Shown in pieces: positions 9,193-18,585 of a DNA stretch of 54,757 nt. The position numbers and the translations under genes are program-made. The notes below the pieces were generated by a model. It was given only the letters and a program-made list of their open reading frames with translations, had not been told where the DNA came from and did not search any database. The stretch is taken from contig CALBPG010000123.1 of assembly GCA_937899065.1 (NCBI GenBank), forward strand, positions 1 to 54,757. The letters are read 5' to 3'. The stretch's first letter is position 1. Every line of letters begins with the position of its first letter. The stretch comes from an uncultured Allomuricauda sp. (GTDB lineage: Bacteria > Bacteroidota > Bacteroidia > Flavobacteriales > Flavobacteriaceae).

Positions 9193-10212
9193 TCAATAGC
9201 CGATTAGAAAACCTGAGGCTTTTCCAAAAATTCTTTTTGTGATTTCAATGATTACTATTGTGATACCAAACACTACTAGCGAAAACAACAACGAAGTAAG
9301 GAATAATATTACATTGATTTTTAATCCTTCGACAAGTTTAAAATAAACAGGTTGAATTGCCCTTGCCACCGGATAGTGCAGAAAATAAATGGCAAAACTT
9401 GTTTTTGCAATATAGTCCAGTGATACCAAATCATTCTTTTTAAATTTTTCAAAGTATAGGATGGCAATTCCTAGAAAAAACATTTTTTGCGCATAGGAAA
9501 CTGATTCAAATATGTTTTTTTGATATTGCTCAAACACAAGGTTCTTCGTGTAAAGAAAAAATAATAATACGGTAGCCAATACTCCTCCTATGATAAGGAT
9601 ATTTCGATAGGCTCTTATTTTTTTAAGAATCGAATCGAATTGCAGACTAGCAAACATTCCGAAAATGAAAATCGGTACGAGAAACAGATAAAGTCCAGGA
9701 GATAATGTGGCCGTTCGTGTTCCCAGAATCGGAAAGAGAAGTACTAACCAGCCAATTTGGGAGAGTATCTTGTTGGGTATCCATAATAGCAATGGGCAAA
9801 AAACAAAAACTGATAATATGAATGGAATATACCATAGGTGGGGCATAGTAGTTCCGTACAATAGGTTTGAAAGAAAGTTCTCTAAATTAAGCGGATTGAC
9901 ATGGTATGGGTTTGGTATAAAGTAAAACAGCACTAGCAGGGCAATGCTAATCACCAAGTAAGGCACAATCAGGTTTTTAAGTTTCCCCCTGTAAAACTTA
10001 AGAAGATAGTTTCTTTTAGTAAGATGTTTAAATAAAAAGCCCGAGATAAATACAAAGTATATCGAAGAATTATGAAACAAGATTTCCCTCCATGCATCCA
10101 CCATGGTAATGTCATTGGTAGAGGAATTCGGAATTCTCCAGACATGAATAAATACTATGTTGATAATAGCAAAAGCACGCAGATAGTGTATTGACCAAAT
10201 GAAGTTAGACAT
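9193..10212 (-). CDS. Integral membrane acyltransferase (acyltransferase family 3, OafA/WecH type)
   Basis: This 339-residue protein is almost entirely hydrophobic, with roughly ten predicted membrane segments. It opens with WSIHYLRAFAIINIVFIHVW, which contains the R-x10-H type active-site arrangement of the family (Arg in the first helix region, His at its end). Known members move an acetyl or succinyl group across the inner membrane onto a polysaccharide intermediate. It overlaps the polymerase gene by 8 bp. With the two soluble beta-helix acyltransferases it suggests that the polymer is acylated at more than one position. Confidence 0.88.
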   Translation of the reverse strand: MSNFIWSIHYLRAFAIINIVFIHVWRIPNSSTNDITMVDAWREILFHNSSIYFVFISGFLFKHLTKRNYLLKFYRGKLKNLIVPYLVISIALLVLFYFIPNPYHVNPLNLENFLSNLLYGTTMPHLWYIPFILSVFVFCPLLLWIPNKILSQIGWLVLLFPILGTRTATLSPGLYLFLVPIFIFGMFASLQFDSILKKIRAYRNILIIGGVLATVLLFFLYTKNLVFEQYQKNIFESVSYAQKMFFLGIAILYFEKFKKNDLVSLDYIAKTSFAIYFLHYPVARAIQPVYFKLVEGLKINVILFLTSLLFSLVVFGITIVIIEITKRIFGKASGFLIGY

Positions 10213-11404
10213 CTTCTACCGCGATTGCAGTTTTCTCTGTATTCGATACTTCAACATAGGAGGATAGAACACCCAGCACCAAACAGAAAAGTGAAAAAAG
10301 AATGAAATAACCTTCCAAAATAGGTTCCACAAAAAACGACAAGAAAAAGCTTGTACAATACAATAGTAGCTGCCCATCCAATAGTTTAGGTTGCTGATTT
10401 AGTCTGTACAATTTTAGAATTTGTTTAACGGTAGATAGCGTAAACAGTATCAATAAGAAAAAGGATAGCAGTCCGCCAACTCTAGTTGCATCAAACCATA
10501 GGTTATGAGAGAATCCGAATTCCTTTAAGTCCCATCCCAAAGGTTCTTTAAACATTTGGATAATTGATTTTTCCCATTTATTCGTTCTTCCGCCAGCGGT
10601 GGAGGCCCCATTGGTCTTACTGTCTGCACGGTCCGCGTAGGCGGATAAAAGCTCAGAATCCGTATCAAGACTTAAGTAACTGACACCCAAATTGAACCCA
10701 ATAAAAATCAATGCGAACAAACCTATATTCTTCTTGGCATTTTGCTTCCCCATCTTATAAAAAATCGCTACTAAGAGTGTAAATAATGATAAGGCAATTT
10801 GTGTACGACTTCCTAATCTTAGTACGCATAATATGGATATCACATAAATTGTAACAAGAAGGATCAGCCTACCCTTTTTTCTAAGTTGTTGTCCACGGAT
10901 AACCAAAAAAGCTGGGATACACATATTAAGTGCAAATCCTGCTGCCATGTTGGTTGCACTTTGTAAGTCACCTGACCAAATGTTAGGAACATCCCTTTTG
11001 ACCTTTACAAAACCATAAGTTGCGATATCCATTAATATGGATAGTGCTCCTGGTAGCGAAAAAACAAAACCAACAACAATCAGTAACCAAAAGATTTTAT
11101 TTTCATTCCCAATTTCTTTCGCAAGTATTTTTCCACTGATGTATAGCGTAGTGGGAATTAGTGCATAAATAACGATAAACTGGGCCCCAAGCCCTGGATT
11201 TAAAGCGTAAAAGATGGCATAAACTACAGAAAACAAGAAAAGAGATGAGGCTACTTTATCAAATTGCGATTTTAATACGAAAGGATGTGAAACAACCATG
11301 AGACATGCCAGATACCCAAAAACAAACCCATAGTTCATGGGGTCTAATGCGTATAGCAAGAGAAACGATATCAATAATTTGGTCTTTCCTTTCACTTTTG
11401 TCAA
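10205..11404 (-). CDS. wzy: Wzy-like O-antigen/capsule polymerase
   Basis: A 399-residue polytopic membrane protein with about ten to twelve hydrophobic segments and a large soluble loop between about residues 255 and 300 (SLDTDSELLSAYADRADSK... to GFSHNLWFD). The loop position and the HNLW motif are typical of the Wzy_C/O-antigen ligase superfamily. Sequence identity within this family is low, so the assignment rests on topology, the loop motif, and its place between a glycosyltransferase and an acyltransferase in an operon that also contains Wzx. The role would be to polymerise lipid-linked repeats on the periplasmic face. An O-antigen ligase is the alternative, but no other polymerase candidate is present. 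Confidence 0.8.
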   Translation of the reverse strand: MTKVKGKTKLLISFLLLYALDPMNYGFVFGYLACLMVVSHPFVLKSQFDKVASSLFLFSVVYAIFYALNPGLGAQFIVIYALIPTTLYISGKILAKEIGNENKIFWLLIVVGFVFSLPGALSILMDIATYGFVKVKRDVPNIWSGDLQSATNMAAGFALNMCIPAFLVIRGQQLRKKGRLILLVTIYVISILCVLRLGSRTQIALSLFTLLVAIFYKMGKQNAKKNIGLFALIFIGFNLGVSYLSLDTDSELLSAYADRADSKTNGASTAGGRTNKWEKSIIQMFKEPLGWDLKEFGFSHNLWFDATRVGGLLSFFLLILFTLSTVKQILKLYRLNQQPKLLDGQLLLYCTSFFLSFFVEPILEGYFILFSLFCLVLGVLSSYVEVSNTEKTAIAVEDV

Positions 11405-12570
11405 TTCGTTTTGCCTAAAAACTTTAGAATTCTATCGCTCACTAATTTTTTTAATACCAGCGTTGCTCTTTTGTAAGATAAGACCTTTGCCGAATAAATA
11501 ATTCTTCGATAATCAGCATATCCTTGCTTTATAAAATTATTTTTTTCATCAACCGTCATGTCATACAAAAAAAGTTCGTTTCCATGAAGTTGCTGGATAA
11601 TATTGGATTCGATTGGCTTTAGACTTCTGGTGTAGGCGTAGAGTTGTTTTTTTTGCAATCGTTTTGCTGTTAACCAAAACCTTTTTTCGTTTACAGGTTT
11701 GTACCCATAAAGGTCTATTTCAAGCATATCGTTTTGGTAACCTAAACTTTTGGCCACGATTTGACTTTCAAAAAAAGCATCGTATACCGCTTCTGACCTA
11801 TCTAAAGTCGAGAAATGGTATGTTTCTTTTTGGTCATACAGTAGTTCCACTTGATAGGCGGTGCTATCTTGACCTACATGTGTTCCCGGGTCATTGAAAT
11901 TTGTACTCAAAGAAACTTTAGGATACAAAAAATACGTATTAGAATTGATAAGGTAGGCAATAAAGAATTTCAGCCAGGATTTATCCGACCAGTTACTGAC
12001 ATTTTCGGGTATGGCAGTTGCTTTAACCAATGTAGGATTATCAGACAACCACGTTTTAAAGCGCTTCCATTGCGTTGCATTCCACGCTTGTCCCCAAGAA
12101 CATGCAAATTGAAAATACCAGTTGTCAAAACCATCATCAAGAGCCATAAAATATTCCCCTTTATGCACATTGATTTTATGATTATACAAGGCAACTCCAC
12201 CAATATAATCTTTGTCCTGCGAAAAGTTAAGTGCACTAATTGTGTAGTTGAAAAAATTGGGGGAAAGATATAGGTCGTCCTCCAGTATTATGACACTACC
12301 ATATTCTTGACTAAGGTCACCGCAGCTTATGATATGTTTTTTTAGGCCAAGATTTTCGGAGTGGCGAATCACCTTTTTTTCACCATAGTTCCATTCAAAA
12401 TTCTCTGCAATTTCAAAAACATAATTATTGTCCGTGGAAAAATCAATACTGATAACTAACGTTACTTCCTTATTCGGATAATAGGCGTTTTGAATCGATT
12501 TTAGAAGTCTTGTTAACGACTTTGGTCGATTATAGGCTACAACTACTATTGCTGGGTTGTTATTCCTCAT
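11401..12570 (-). CDS. Glycosyltransferase, GT2/GNT-I-like GT-A fold
   Basis: A 389-residue protein beginning NPAIVVVAYNRPKSLTRLL, with a metal-binding EDD motif in VIILEDDLYLSPNFF and a following segment ACSWGQAWNATQWKRF that resembles the acceptor region of GNT-I-like bacterial enzymes. It is longer than simple GT2 proteins, having a C-terminal extension of about 120 residues rich in charged and aromatic residues. The start overlaps the preceding acyltransferase gene by 11 bp and the stop overlaps the polymerase gene by 4 bp. Donor and linkage are unknown. Confidence 0.8.
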   Translation of the reverse strand: MRNNNPAIVVVAYNRPKSLTRLLKSIQNAYYPNKEVTLVISIDFSTDNNYVFEIAENFEWNYGEKKVIRHSENLGLKKHIISCGDLSQEYGSVIILEDDLYLSPNFFNYTISALNFSQDKDYIGGVALYNHKINVHKGEYFMALDDGFDNWYFQFACSWGQAWNATQWKRFKTWLSDNPTLVKATAIPENVSNWSDKSWLKFFIAYLINSNTYFLYPKVSLSTNFNDPGTHVGQDSTAYQVELLYDQKETYHFSTLDRSEAVYDAFFESQIVAKSLGYQNDMLEIDLYGYKPVNEKRFWLTAKRLQKKQLYAYTRSLKPIESNIIQQLHGNELFLYDMTVDEKNNFIKQGYADYRRIIYSAKVLSYKRATLVLKKLVSDRILKFLGKTN

Positions 12571-13255
12571 TTAGTAGGGCTTGTTTGAATCTTTCAAGAT
12601 TGGTGAAAAGTTCAGCGTTTTCCTGTAACCAAATAAAATCTTTATCCCACCATTTAAACGTCAAGAGATTTTCTATTTCGGATGGTTCAAATCGTTTTTT
12701 TATTTCTTTAGCCGGAACCCCTCCGTAAATGGCATATGGCGGAACATTTCTATTAACCAATGCGCCTGAGGCTATAATTGCCCCATCGCCAATGGTAACT
12801 CCGTCTAGTATGGTTACCCGAGCTCCAATCCACACATCATTTCCAATCTGTATGCTGTAATTACTTCCTGGAACAGTAGGTTTTGAAAATTCATCAAATA
12901 GCTGTTCTTTAACAAAGGTAAATCCACTTTGTTTTCGTAATGAAAAGAATGCAGGATGGGTGCTCACAAATGTATTCGTGGGGTGATCTCCAAAAATGCA
13001 TTTTACATAAGGTCCGATAGATGTATATTTCCCAATTTGAGCGTTACTTATTTTGGATTCAATGCCTAGGTAGGATGCAAATCCAATCTTTGAATTTATT
13101 AGTTCAGCATCAGTAGAAAGGAAGTTGCTTCCTTCAAAACTCGAATTCCGTGAAAAATAGGATCGTGCACCAAAACGTACATTTTTGTGTCGTTTTAGCT
13201 TGTATTTTCTATAACGCAGAAAAATTTTGCTCAGAAAACCTTTAAGTACTCCCAT
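12560..13255 (-). CDS. Left-handed beta-helix acyltransferase (CatB/xenobiotic type)
   Basis: A 231-residue hexapeptide-repeat protein. The repeat region includes INSKIGFASYLG, NAQIGKYTSIGPYVKCIFGDHPTN and IQIGNDVWIGARVTILDGV. The loop with GDHPTNTFVSTHPAF is typical of CatB-like O-acetyltransferases, in which the His acts as catalytic base, and the closing coil reads YAIYGGVPAKEIKKRF. It would use acetyl-CoA in the cytoplasm to acetylate a sugar of the repeat or a precursor. The gene overlaps both neighbours (14 bp with the next acyltransferase gene upstream). Confidence 0.88.
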   Translation of the reverse strand: MGVLKGFLSKIFLRYRKYKLKRHKNVRFGARSYFSRNSSFEGSNFLSTDAELINSKIGFASYLGIESKISNAQIGKYTSIGPYVKCIFGDHPTNTFVSTHPAFFSLRKQSGFTFVKEQLFDEFSKPTVPGSNYSIQIGNDVWIGARVTILDGVTIGDGAIIASGALVNRNVPPYAIYGGVPAKEIKKRFEPSEIENLLTFKWWDKDFIWLQENAELFTNLERFKQALLNEE

Positions 13256-13838
13256 TTATTTTTTTTATCAACTTTGCTGGATTTCCACCCCAGATTTCAT
13301 TTTTTGGAACATTTTTAGTGACTACGGAACCCGCCCCAATAATAGCATTTTCGCCTATCAGCACTCCTTTGAGAATTATGGAATGTGCTCCGATAAATGC
13401 GTTATCTTCTATGAAAACTTCCTTTTTAGTAGGAACATCAGTTTTGGTATCTGCTCTTTTAATTGGGTCAAGCGAATGAAAGTCGGTATCATAAATCTTT
13501 ACACTACCTCCAATCTTAACGTTTTTCCCAATATGCACTTTTTTATGGGCAATGATAGCTGCATTGGATATCCCAGTATTATCACCAATTTCCAGAATAC
13601 CGTTGCTGCCTAAATCCAAAATAAGTTTAGTATCCCCTCCTATGGGATTTGAACCCATAGATGAATTGAACATTACTTTTTCGCCCAAAACCAAACGTCC
13701 ATGCCCTTTAATACAAACCCTTCCATTAATTCTAGGAAAGCTATGGCATTCCACTCTCTTTCTAAAGAACAAAAATCGATTCAACAGTTCGTTGAGTAAG
13801 GTCTTCGGAAGGTATACGATTTGTATGATCAATTTCAT
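13242..13838 (-). CDS. Left-handed beta-helix acyltransferase (WcaF/maltose acetyltransferase type)
   Basis: A 198-residue hexapeptide-repeat protein with ILEIGDNTGISNAAIIAHKKVHIG, VKIGGSVKIYDTDFHSLDP and the closing NEIWGGNPAKLIKKI. The FHSLDP loop carries the His that acts as base in this class. It is shorter than the neighbouring CatB-type enzyme and of a different subgroup, so the two are not a simple duplication. A role in O-acetylation of a sugar nucleotide or lipid-linked intermediate is inferred from the operon. A 9-bp gap separates it from the GT-D-like gene upstream. Confidence 0.88.
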   Translation of the reverse strand: MKLIIQIVYLPKTLLNELLNRFLFFRKRVECHSFPRINGRVCIKGHGRLVLGEKVMFNSSMGSNPIGGDTKLILDLGSNGILEIGDNTGISNAAIIAHKKVHIGKNVKIGGSVKIYDTDFHSLDPIKRADTKTDVPTKKEVFIEDNAFIGAHSIILKGVLIGENAIIGAGSVVTKNVPKNEIWGGNPAKLIKKINGST

Positions 13839-13847
13839 GGTCTTGTA

Positions 13848-14792
13848 TTACCAATAACAACCATCTTCTACTTTATCCTTGTTTTCAGGTGTTTCATTTT
13901 TGGAAGGTCTTACCCAAGATGACCTGTACAACTTTGAAATTTTTGGGTGATTATCCCAACGAGCACCTTTTATCCCAAACAGAATTTGAGTAGCACCACC
14001 AAGATGCACTGCTTGTTTTCCCATTCGTTTTGCATGTGCTCCAAGTGATAATCCATAGGCACCACATCCTATTATTGCAATATCGTAGTCCGTATTGTCC
14101 ATTTGCGACTTCATATGCTCTAACGCTTCAAACCAACTGGCAAATGGTGTTGGTTGTCCAGCGATGGATTGCACGGAGGTAATGACCTTTAGGTCAAATT
14201 TTGGAAGGACATCAGGGTTATCAAACAATAACTCATGTTTATCGTATTGAAGTTTAATAGTTTGGGCAAAAGGGTGAATTACCAATACTTTTTTACCATT
14301 TAATGCCACTGTCCAAGGGGTTTGATGATAATAAGGTTCAATATCTGATAATGGTACCAGAGTCTTTTTTTTCAATCGTTCCTTTAACAGAAGTTCTTCT
14401 TTTAGCCAAACGCCCAACACATCTACATCCTTTAGGTCTTGTAAAGATAACTTGGCAAATTGTTCTATGGTTTCACGCTGCGGTGGGAATATACCGGACC
14501 ACATATGCGCTTGACTTATCACTTCCTCATTTATTGAGAGCGCATCTGTTTTTTTCAAGAAATAGTCAAAATACTTTTTGTTTTTCCCTTGTTCATTTAA
14601 ATAGCCTGAAATGCATTTGAATTCTGTAGCTCCTATTCTTGCAGTCAAGAAAGGCTTTCCAGTCAAAATTTCATTTTTAATGTATTTTGAAGATGCTTCA
14701 CCAATCATATCATACTGGTACGATGGTGTGTAAGACATACCCAAAACATCAACAAGTTTTCTTGGGACTTTTAAAACCAATTCACTTTTCAT
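13848..14792 (-). CDS. Putative GT-D-fold glycosyltransferase or related capsule protein
   Basis: This 314-residue protein is not a familiar GT-A or GT-B enzyme. Two segments stand out: LTARIGATEFKCI near residue 50, which resembles the R-x-G-x-x-E signature of the GT-D (DUF1792-like) fold, and the C-terminal IIGCGAYGLSLGAHAKRMG followed by HLGGATQILFGIKGARW. Proteins with this C-terminal motif recur in O-antigen and capsule loci. A sugar-transfer function is likely from context but the assignment is from memory of the motif only. It overlaps the flippase gene by 11 bp, so it is translationally coupled to it. Confidence 0.55.
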   Translation of the reverse strand: MKSELVLKVPRKLVDVLGMSYTPSYQYDMIGEASSKYIKNEILTGKPFLTARIGATEFKCISGYLNEQGKNKKYFDYFLKKTDALSINEEVISQAHMWSGIFPPQRETIEQFAKLSLQDLKDVDVLGVWLKEELLLKERLKKKTLVPLSDIEPYYHQTPWTVALNGKKVLVIHPFAQTIKLQYDKHELLFDNPDVLPKFDLKVITSVQSIAGQPTPFASWFEALEHMKSQMDNTDYDIAIIGCGAYGLSLGAHAKRMGKQAVHLGGATQILFGIKGARWDNHPKISKLYRSSWVRPSKNETPENKDKVEDGCYW

Positions 14793-16215
14793 TCTTCTTT
14801 ATTAACTTAAAAATCAAGCTTTTTAGGCTTTCATAATCCTTTCTTCTTACTGCATAAAGCAATATAAGATGAAGAAGAATACCGAACATTGGTATAACGC
14901 AAAGTTTAGCTACAGGTTGTGTTACTAACAAAGTAAGTCCATATAAAATTATTAATTCCATTGCGCCAATCAGTAAATAAGGCCACAAGATGCGCATTTG
15001 ATCGAGGAATCCAAATTTTAGAAGCTTACCTGGATAATAGGTGCCAATAGCAAAATTGATAATTACAGCTATTAATTCTCCTAGTGCCAAAAAAACAATT
15101 CCATATCGAATCGTCAAAAGAATAGATACAATTCTGACCGCCATCTTGAGGTATTGCTGTCTCAGTACCAGATTCGCCTTATTTATGGTATATAGTGCAT
15201 TAATACTCAACGAAGAAAAGTTAGTCACGAAACGGCTAAGACAAAAAATCTGCAAAATGGGGATTGCTGGACTCCATTTAGAGGTTAAAAGAACCAGTAT
15301 CAGCGGTTCTGCCAAAACAATTAAGCTTACTGTTATAGGAATTGTGATGATGCTCAAATATTTCAATACGTTGGAAACCTCTTTTCTAAGAGCCTCTTCA
15401 TCACTTGTTTTAGCCAAATTTGGCAACAAGACAGTATCTAATACAGTACCTAGTGTTCCGATTGCGGTATCTGGGAATTGTATACCCCTGTTATAATAGC
15501 CTAAATCGGCTGTACTAAAGCTTTTTCCAATTATTAGCCATGAAAACTTTCCCACAATCTGATTTAACAGCGAAGAAATAGTAATATTCACTCCAAAACT
15601 GAATAGTTTTTTTAGAGAAGGTTTATGCAACATTATTGTTGGTTTCCAAACTTTTGAACTCCAAAAAAATACTAAAGTGATAATTGATTTGCTCAAGTAT
15701 TGATACACCAAGGCCCAAACTCCGAATCCCTTTATCGCTAGATATATCGCTAGAATACCGCTGATTATAATAGCCGAAAAATTAATGTATGCCATCCTTT
15801 TGAAATTTAAATCAATGGATAGCAGAGTGTTTGGGATAGCGAAAAGGGCATTTACGATTAATGTTAGCGCTAGTACCCTTAGTAAGGATACCAATACTTC
15901 CTCTTCATAGAATGTGGCAATTGCTGGAGCAGAAAAAAAAAGTATTAGGTATAATAAAAGAGAAATGATTAGGTTAAATGTAAAAGTGGTGTTTACTTCT
16001 TTTGGATTCTTATCATTTCTTTGAATTAACGCTTTACTGAAGCCGCTGTCCACAAAAATTTGAGCGACTGCCGTAAACACGATAAGTAAGCCGATTAACC
16101 CGTAGTCTCGCGGACTAAGAATTCTAGCGAGTATAATGCCGAGTGCAAAGCGAACAATTTGGCTCCCAAATTTTTCGACTGAATTCCAGAGGTAACTAAG
16201 AAGTTTTGAGGACAT
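14782..16215 (-). CDS. wzx: Wzx-type flippase, polysaccharide transporter (PST) family, WzxC-like
   Basis: A 477-residue membrane protein with about 14 predicted helices. The N-terminus (WNSVEKFGSQIVRFALGIIL followed by ARILSPRDYGLIGLL) is characteristic of the WzxC/TuaB branch of the MATE/MVF superfamily, as are DSGFSKALIQ and LGYYNRGIQFPD. The protein would flip undecaprenyl-linked repeat units to the periplasm. It lies 25 bp downstream of fcl and overlaps the next gene. Length and topology are normal, with no sign of damage. Confidence 0.92.
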   Translation of the reverse strand: MSSKLLSYLWNSVEKFGSQIVRFALGIILARILSPRDYGLIGLLIVFTAVAQIFVDSGFSKALIQRNDKNPKEVNTTFTFNLIISLLLYLILFFSAPAIATFYEEEVLVSLLRVLALTLIVNALFAIPNTLLSIDLNFKRMAYINFSAIIISGILAIYLAIKGFGVWALVYQYLSKSIITLVFFWSSKVWKPTIMLHKPSLKKLFSFGVNITISSLLNQIVGKFSWLIIGKSFSTADLGYYNRGIQFPDTAIGTLGTVLDTVLLPNLAKTSDEEALRKEVSNVLKYLSIITIPITVSLIVLAEPLILVLLTSKWSPAIPILQIFCLSRFVTNFSSLSINALYTINKANLVLRQQYLKMAVRIVSILLTIRYGIVFLALGELIAVIINFAIGTYYPGKLLKFGFLDQMRILWPYLLIGAMELIILYGLTLLVTQPVAKLCVIPMFGILLHLILLYAVRRKDYESLKSLIFKLIKKNEK

Positions 16216-16240
16216 CCATTAAGATTTCTGTGGAATATTC

Positions 16241-17329
16241 TCAAGGTTTGACATACCATTGATACATCCGTTCTATACCCATGCCCAACTCAACACTATG
16301 TTTCCATCCCAGTTGTTGGAGCTTGGTCACATCGGTGAGCTTTTTCATGGTTCCGTCGGGTTTTTTGGTATTGAAAACAAAACTACCTTTAAAACCAAGT
16401 TTTTCTTTAATCAGTTCGGCCAAATCTCCAATGCTGATGTCTTTTCCGGTACCGATGTTCACATGCGTATTTCGTATTTCTTTAGCGCCTGTTTCAAAGG
16501 TGTCGCTAAAATCACGTTTTTCCATTATGAATACACAAGCATCTGCCATATCTTCTGACCATAGGAACTCTCGCATCGGTTTTCCACTCCCCCAAATTTC
16601 TACAGAAATGTTGTTGTTTTCATCTGTGGTAATGCCGTACTTCTGAAGAACTTCTAATTTTTCGGATTCGGAACTATTTCCGGATACTCCTTCTATAGGT
16701 AAATGATGTAAATCTTGGTCAATGGTTTCCCAATCGCCATTTTCCAACGCTTTACCCAAATGAATTTTACGAATCAGTGCGGGAAGTACGTGCGACTTTT
16801 CTAAATCGAAATTATCATTTGGTCCGTACAGATTGGTGGGCATCACAGAAATGTAATTCGTCCCATACTGCAGATTATAGCTCTCGCATAGCTTAATTCC
16901 AGCTATTTTGGCGATGGCATACGGCTCATTGGTGTACTCCAAAGTATCTGTCAAAAGATAGTCCTCTCTCATAGGTTGAGGACTTAACTTCGGATAGATA
17001 CAAGTACTGCCTAAAAACAACAGCTTCTTCACCCCATGCAAATAGCTTTGATGTACCACATTGTTTTGTATCATCAAATTGGCATAGATAAAGTCACCGC
17101 GATATTTGTTGTTGGCTACAATTCCACCCACTTTTGCCGCTGCCAGAAATACGTAATCTGGTTTTTCAGACGCAAAAAAGGATGCTACCGCGTTTGAATC
17201 AGTCAAATCAAGCTCAGTATGGGTGCGGTATACCATATTGGTGTACCCTTTTGCTTGAAGGGCTTTAACCAATGCGCTACCGACCAATCCGCGATGTCCG
17301 GCAACATAAATTTTAGAGGTTTTTTCCAT
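16241..17329 (-). CDS. fcl: GDP-L-fucose synthase
   Basis: A 362-residue short-chain dehydrogenase/reductase. It has the NADP-binding GHRGLVGSA, the catalytic Ser in LGSTCIYPKLSPQPM and the Y-x3-K pair in NEPYAIAKIAG. It converts GDP-4-keto-6-deoxymannose to GDP-L-fucose by 3,5-epimerisation and reduction. It is about 40 residues longer than the E. coli enzyme because of an insert after DLHHLPIEG (to about NNNISVEIW), a feature I associate with Bacteroidota homologues. It follows gmd by 2 bp, so the two steps of the pathway are co-expressed. GDP-mannose must come from elsewhere, as no manB/manC is in the window. Confidence 0.95.
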   Translation of the reverse strand: MEKTSKIYVAGHRGLVGSALVKALQAKGYTNMVYRTHTELDLTDSNAVASFFASEKPDYVFLAAAKVGGIVANNKYRGDFIYANLMIQNNVVHQSYLHGVKKLLFLGSTCIYPKLSPQPMREDYLLTDTLEYTNEPYAIAKIAGIKLCESYNLQYGTNYISVMPTNLYGPNDNFDLEKSHVLPALIRKIHLGKALENGDWETIDQDLHHLPIEGVSGNSSESEKLEVLQKYGITTDENNNISVEIWGSGKPMREFLWSEDMADACVFIMEKRDFSDTFETGAKEIRNTHVNIGTGKDISIGDLAELIKEKLGFKGSFVFNTKKPDGTMKKLTDVTKLQQLGWKHSVELGMGIERMYQWYVKP

Positions 17330-17331
17330 TC

Positions 17332-18447
17332 CTACTCAAAGTAGTTGAGAATACGATATCCACCGTCTTTCAAATATTGGTCCTTTTGCATGAGTTTGAG
17401 GTCGCTTTGCATCATATCTTTAATAAGATCCGCCAACTCATATTCTGGAATCCAGCCTAATTTATTTTTAGCCTTGGATGGGTCACCAATCAAAAGGTCA
17501 ACTTCGGTGGGTCTAAAGTACTTAGGATCAACTGCCAAAACTTCTTTTCCAATTTCAAGCTGATATTCTGGGTTGGAACAAGATTTTACATAAGCATATT
17601 CGTCCACACCCTGCCCTTTGAATTCCAATTCGATAACTACTTCTGCAAAACTCATACGCACGAAGTCTCGCTCAGGAGTGGTTTTTCCGGTTGCAATTAC
17701 CCAATCTTCCGCTTCATCTGCTTGAAGAATCATCCACATCATACGAACGTAGTCTTTGGCATGCCCCCAGTCTCTTTGAGCATCTAGATTACCCAAGTAG
17801 AATTTATCTTGAAGACCTAACGCAATTCTTGCGGTAGCTCTGGTAATTTTACGCGTCACAAAAGTTTCCCCGCGAATCGGTGATTCATGATTGAAGAGAA
17901 TTCCGTTACAGGCATACATATTATATGCTTCTCGATAATTTACCGTAATCCAGTAAGCATACATCTTAGCAACGGCATAAGGACTTCTTGGGTAAAAAGG
18001 TGTTGTTTCGCTTTGTGGCACCTCCTGTACTTTACCGTACAATTCGGAAGTTGATGCTTGGTAGATTCTGGTCTTTTCGCCTAAGCCCAAAAGTCGAACC
18101 GCATCTAAAATTCGTAAAGTTCCCAATCCGTCTGCATTGCCAGTATACTCAGGAGTTTCAAACGAAACCTGAACGTGGCTCATTGCCGCTAGGTTGTAGA
18201 TTTCATCCGGTTGTATTTCTTGAATGAGTCGGATAAGGTTAGTACTATCCGTCATATCCCCATAGTGAAGGATGAATTTCCGGTTGGTTTCGTGTGGGTC
18301 TTGGTAAAGGTGATCAATACGGTCGGTGTTAAAAAGCGATGAACGTCTCTTCAATCCATGGACTTCATATCCTTTTTTCAAAAGGAATTCGCTCAAATAG
18401 GCACCATCTTGTCCGGTTACACCGGTAATCAATGCTACTTTTTTCAT
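17332..18447 (-). CDS. gmd: GDP-mannose 4,6-dehydratase
   Basis: A 371-residue extended SDR enzyme with the NADP motif [15 protein letters not shown], catalytic residues in [12 protein letters not shown] and the Y-x3-K motif in [12 protein letters not shown], plus the GMD-specific [15 protein letters not shown]. It makes GDP-4-keto-6-deoxymannose, the substrate of the fcl product encoded 2 bp downstream. It is the first gene of the minus-strand polysaccharide operon, which runs with overlaps or short gaps to the GT14 gene ending at 3197. A consensus -7 promoter box lies 78 bp upstream of its ATG. Confidence 0.97.
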   Translation of the reverse strand: MKKVALITGVTGQDGAYLSEFLLKKGYEVHGLKRRSSLFNTDRIDHLYQDPHETNRKFILHYGDMTDSTNLIRLIQEIQPDEIYNLAAMSHVQVSFETPEYTGNADGLGTLRILDAVRLLGLGEKTRIYQASTSELYGKVQEVPQSETTPFYPRSPYAVAKMYAYWITVNYREAYNMYACNGILFNHESPIRGETFVTRKITRATARIALGLQDKFYLGNLDAQRDWGHAKDYVRMMWMILQADEAEDWVIATGKTTPERDFVRMSFAEVVIELEFKGQGVDEYAYVKSCSNPEYQLEIGKEVLAVDPKYFRPTEVDLLIGDPSKAKNKLGWIPEYELADLIKDMMQSDLKLMQKDQYLKDGGYRILNYFE

Positions 18448-18524
18448 AAAACAGGCTTAGCTCTGAAAGAAATGTTGTTATTATTCAATGGTTAACTAAC
18501 GTAGGGTGTAAGTAAAAATTTTGG

Positions 18525-18532
18525 CAAAAATA
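18525..18532 (-). promoter_or_regulatory. -7 element of the gmd operon promoter
   Basis: TATTTTTG on the minus strand matches TAnnTTTG exactly and sits 78 nt before the gmd ATG, directly after the terminator of the beta-helix gene. The expected -33 position falls inside that terminator hairpin, where no clear TTG is present. I infer that it drives the whole operon, because no comparable gap exists until 3196. Confidence 0.5.
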
Positions 18533-18534
18533 AA

Positions 18535-18562
18535 AAAAGCCGGGTGAGAAAACCCGGCTTTT
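18535..18562 (-). terminator. Rho-independent terminator, bidirectional in form
   Basis: A GCCGGG/CCCGGC stem (18539-18544 with 18553-18558) with an 8-nt loop is flanked by AAAA and TTTT runs on both sides. It lies 23 bp after the stop of the beta-helix lipoprotein gene and insulates that gene from the gmd operon. Confidence 0.9.
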
Positions 18563-18585
18563 GGACAATGCGTATCGGTAGTTCG

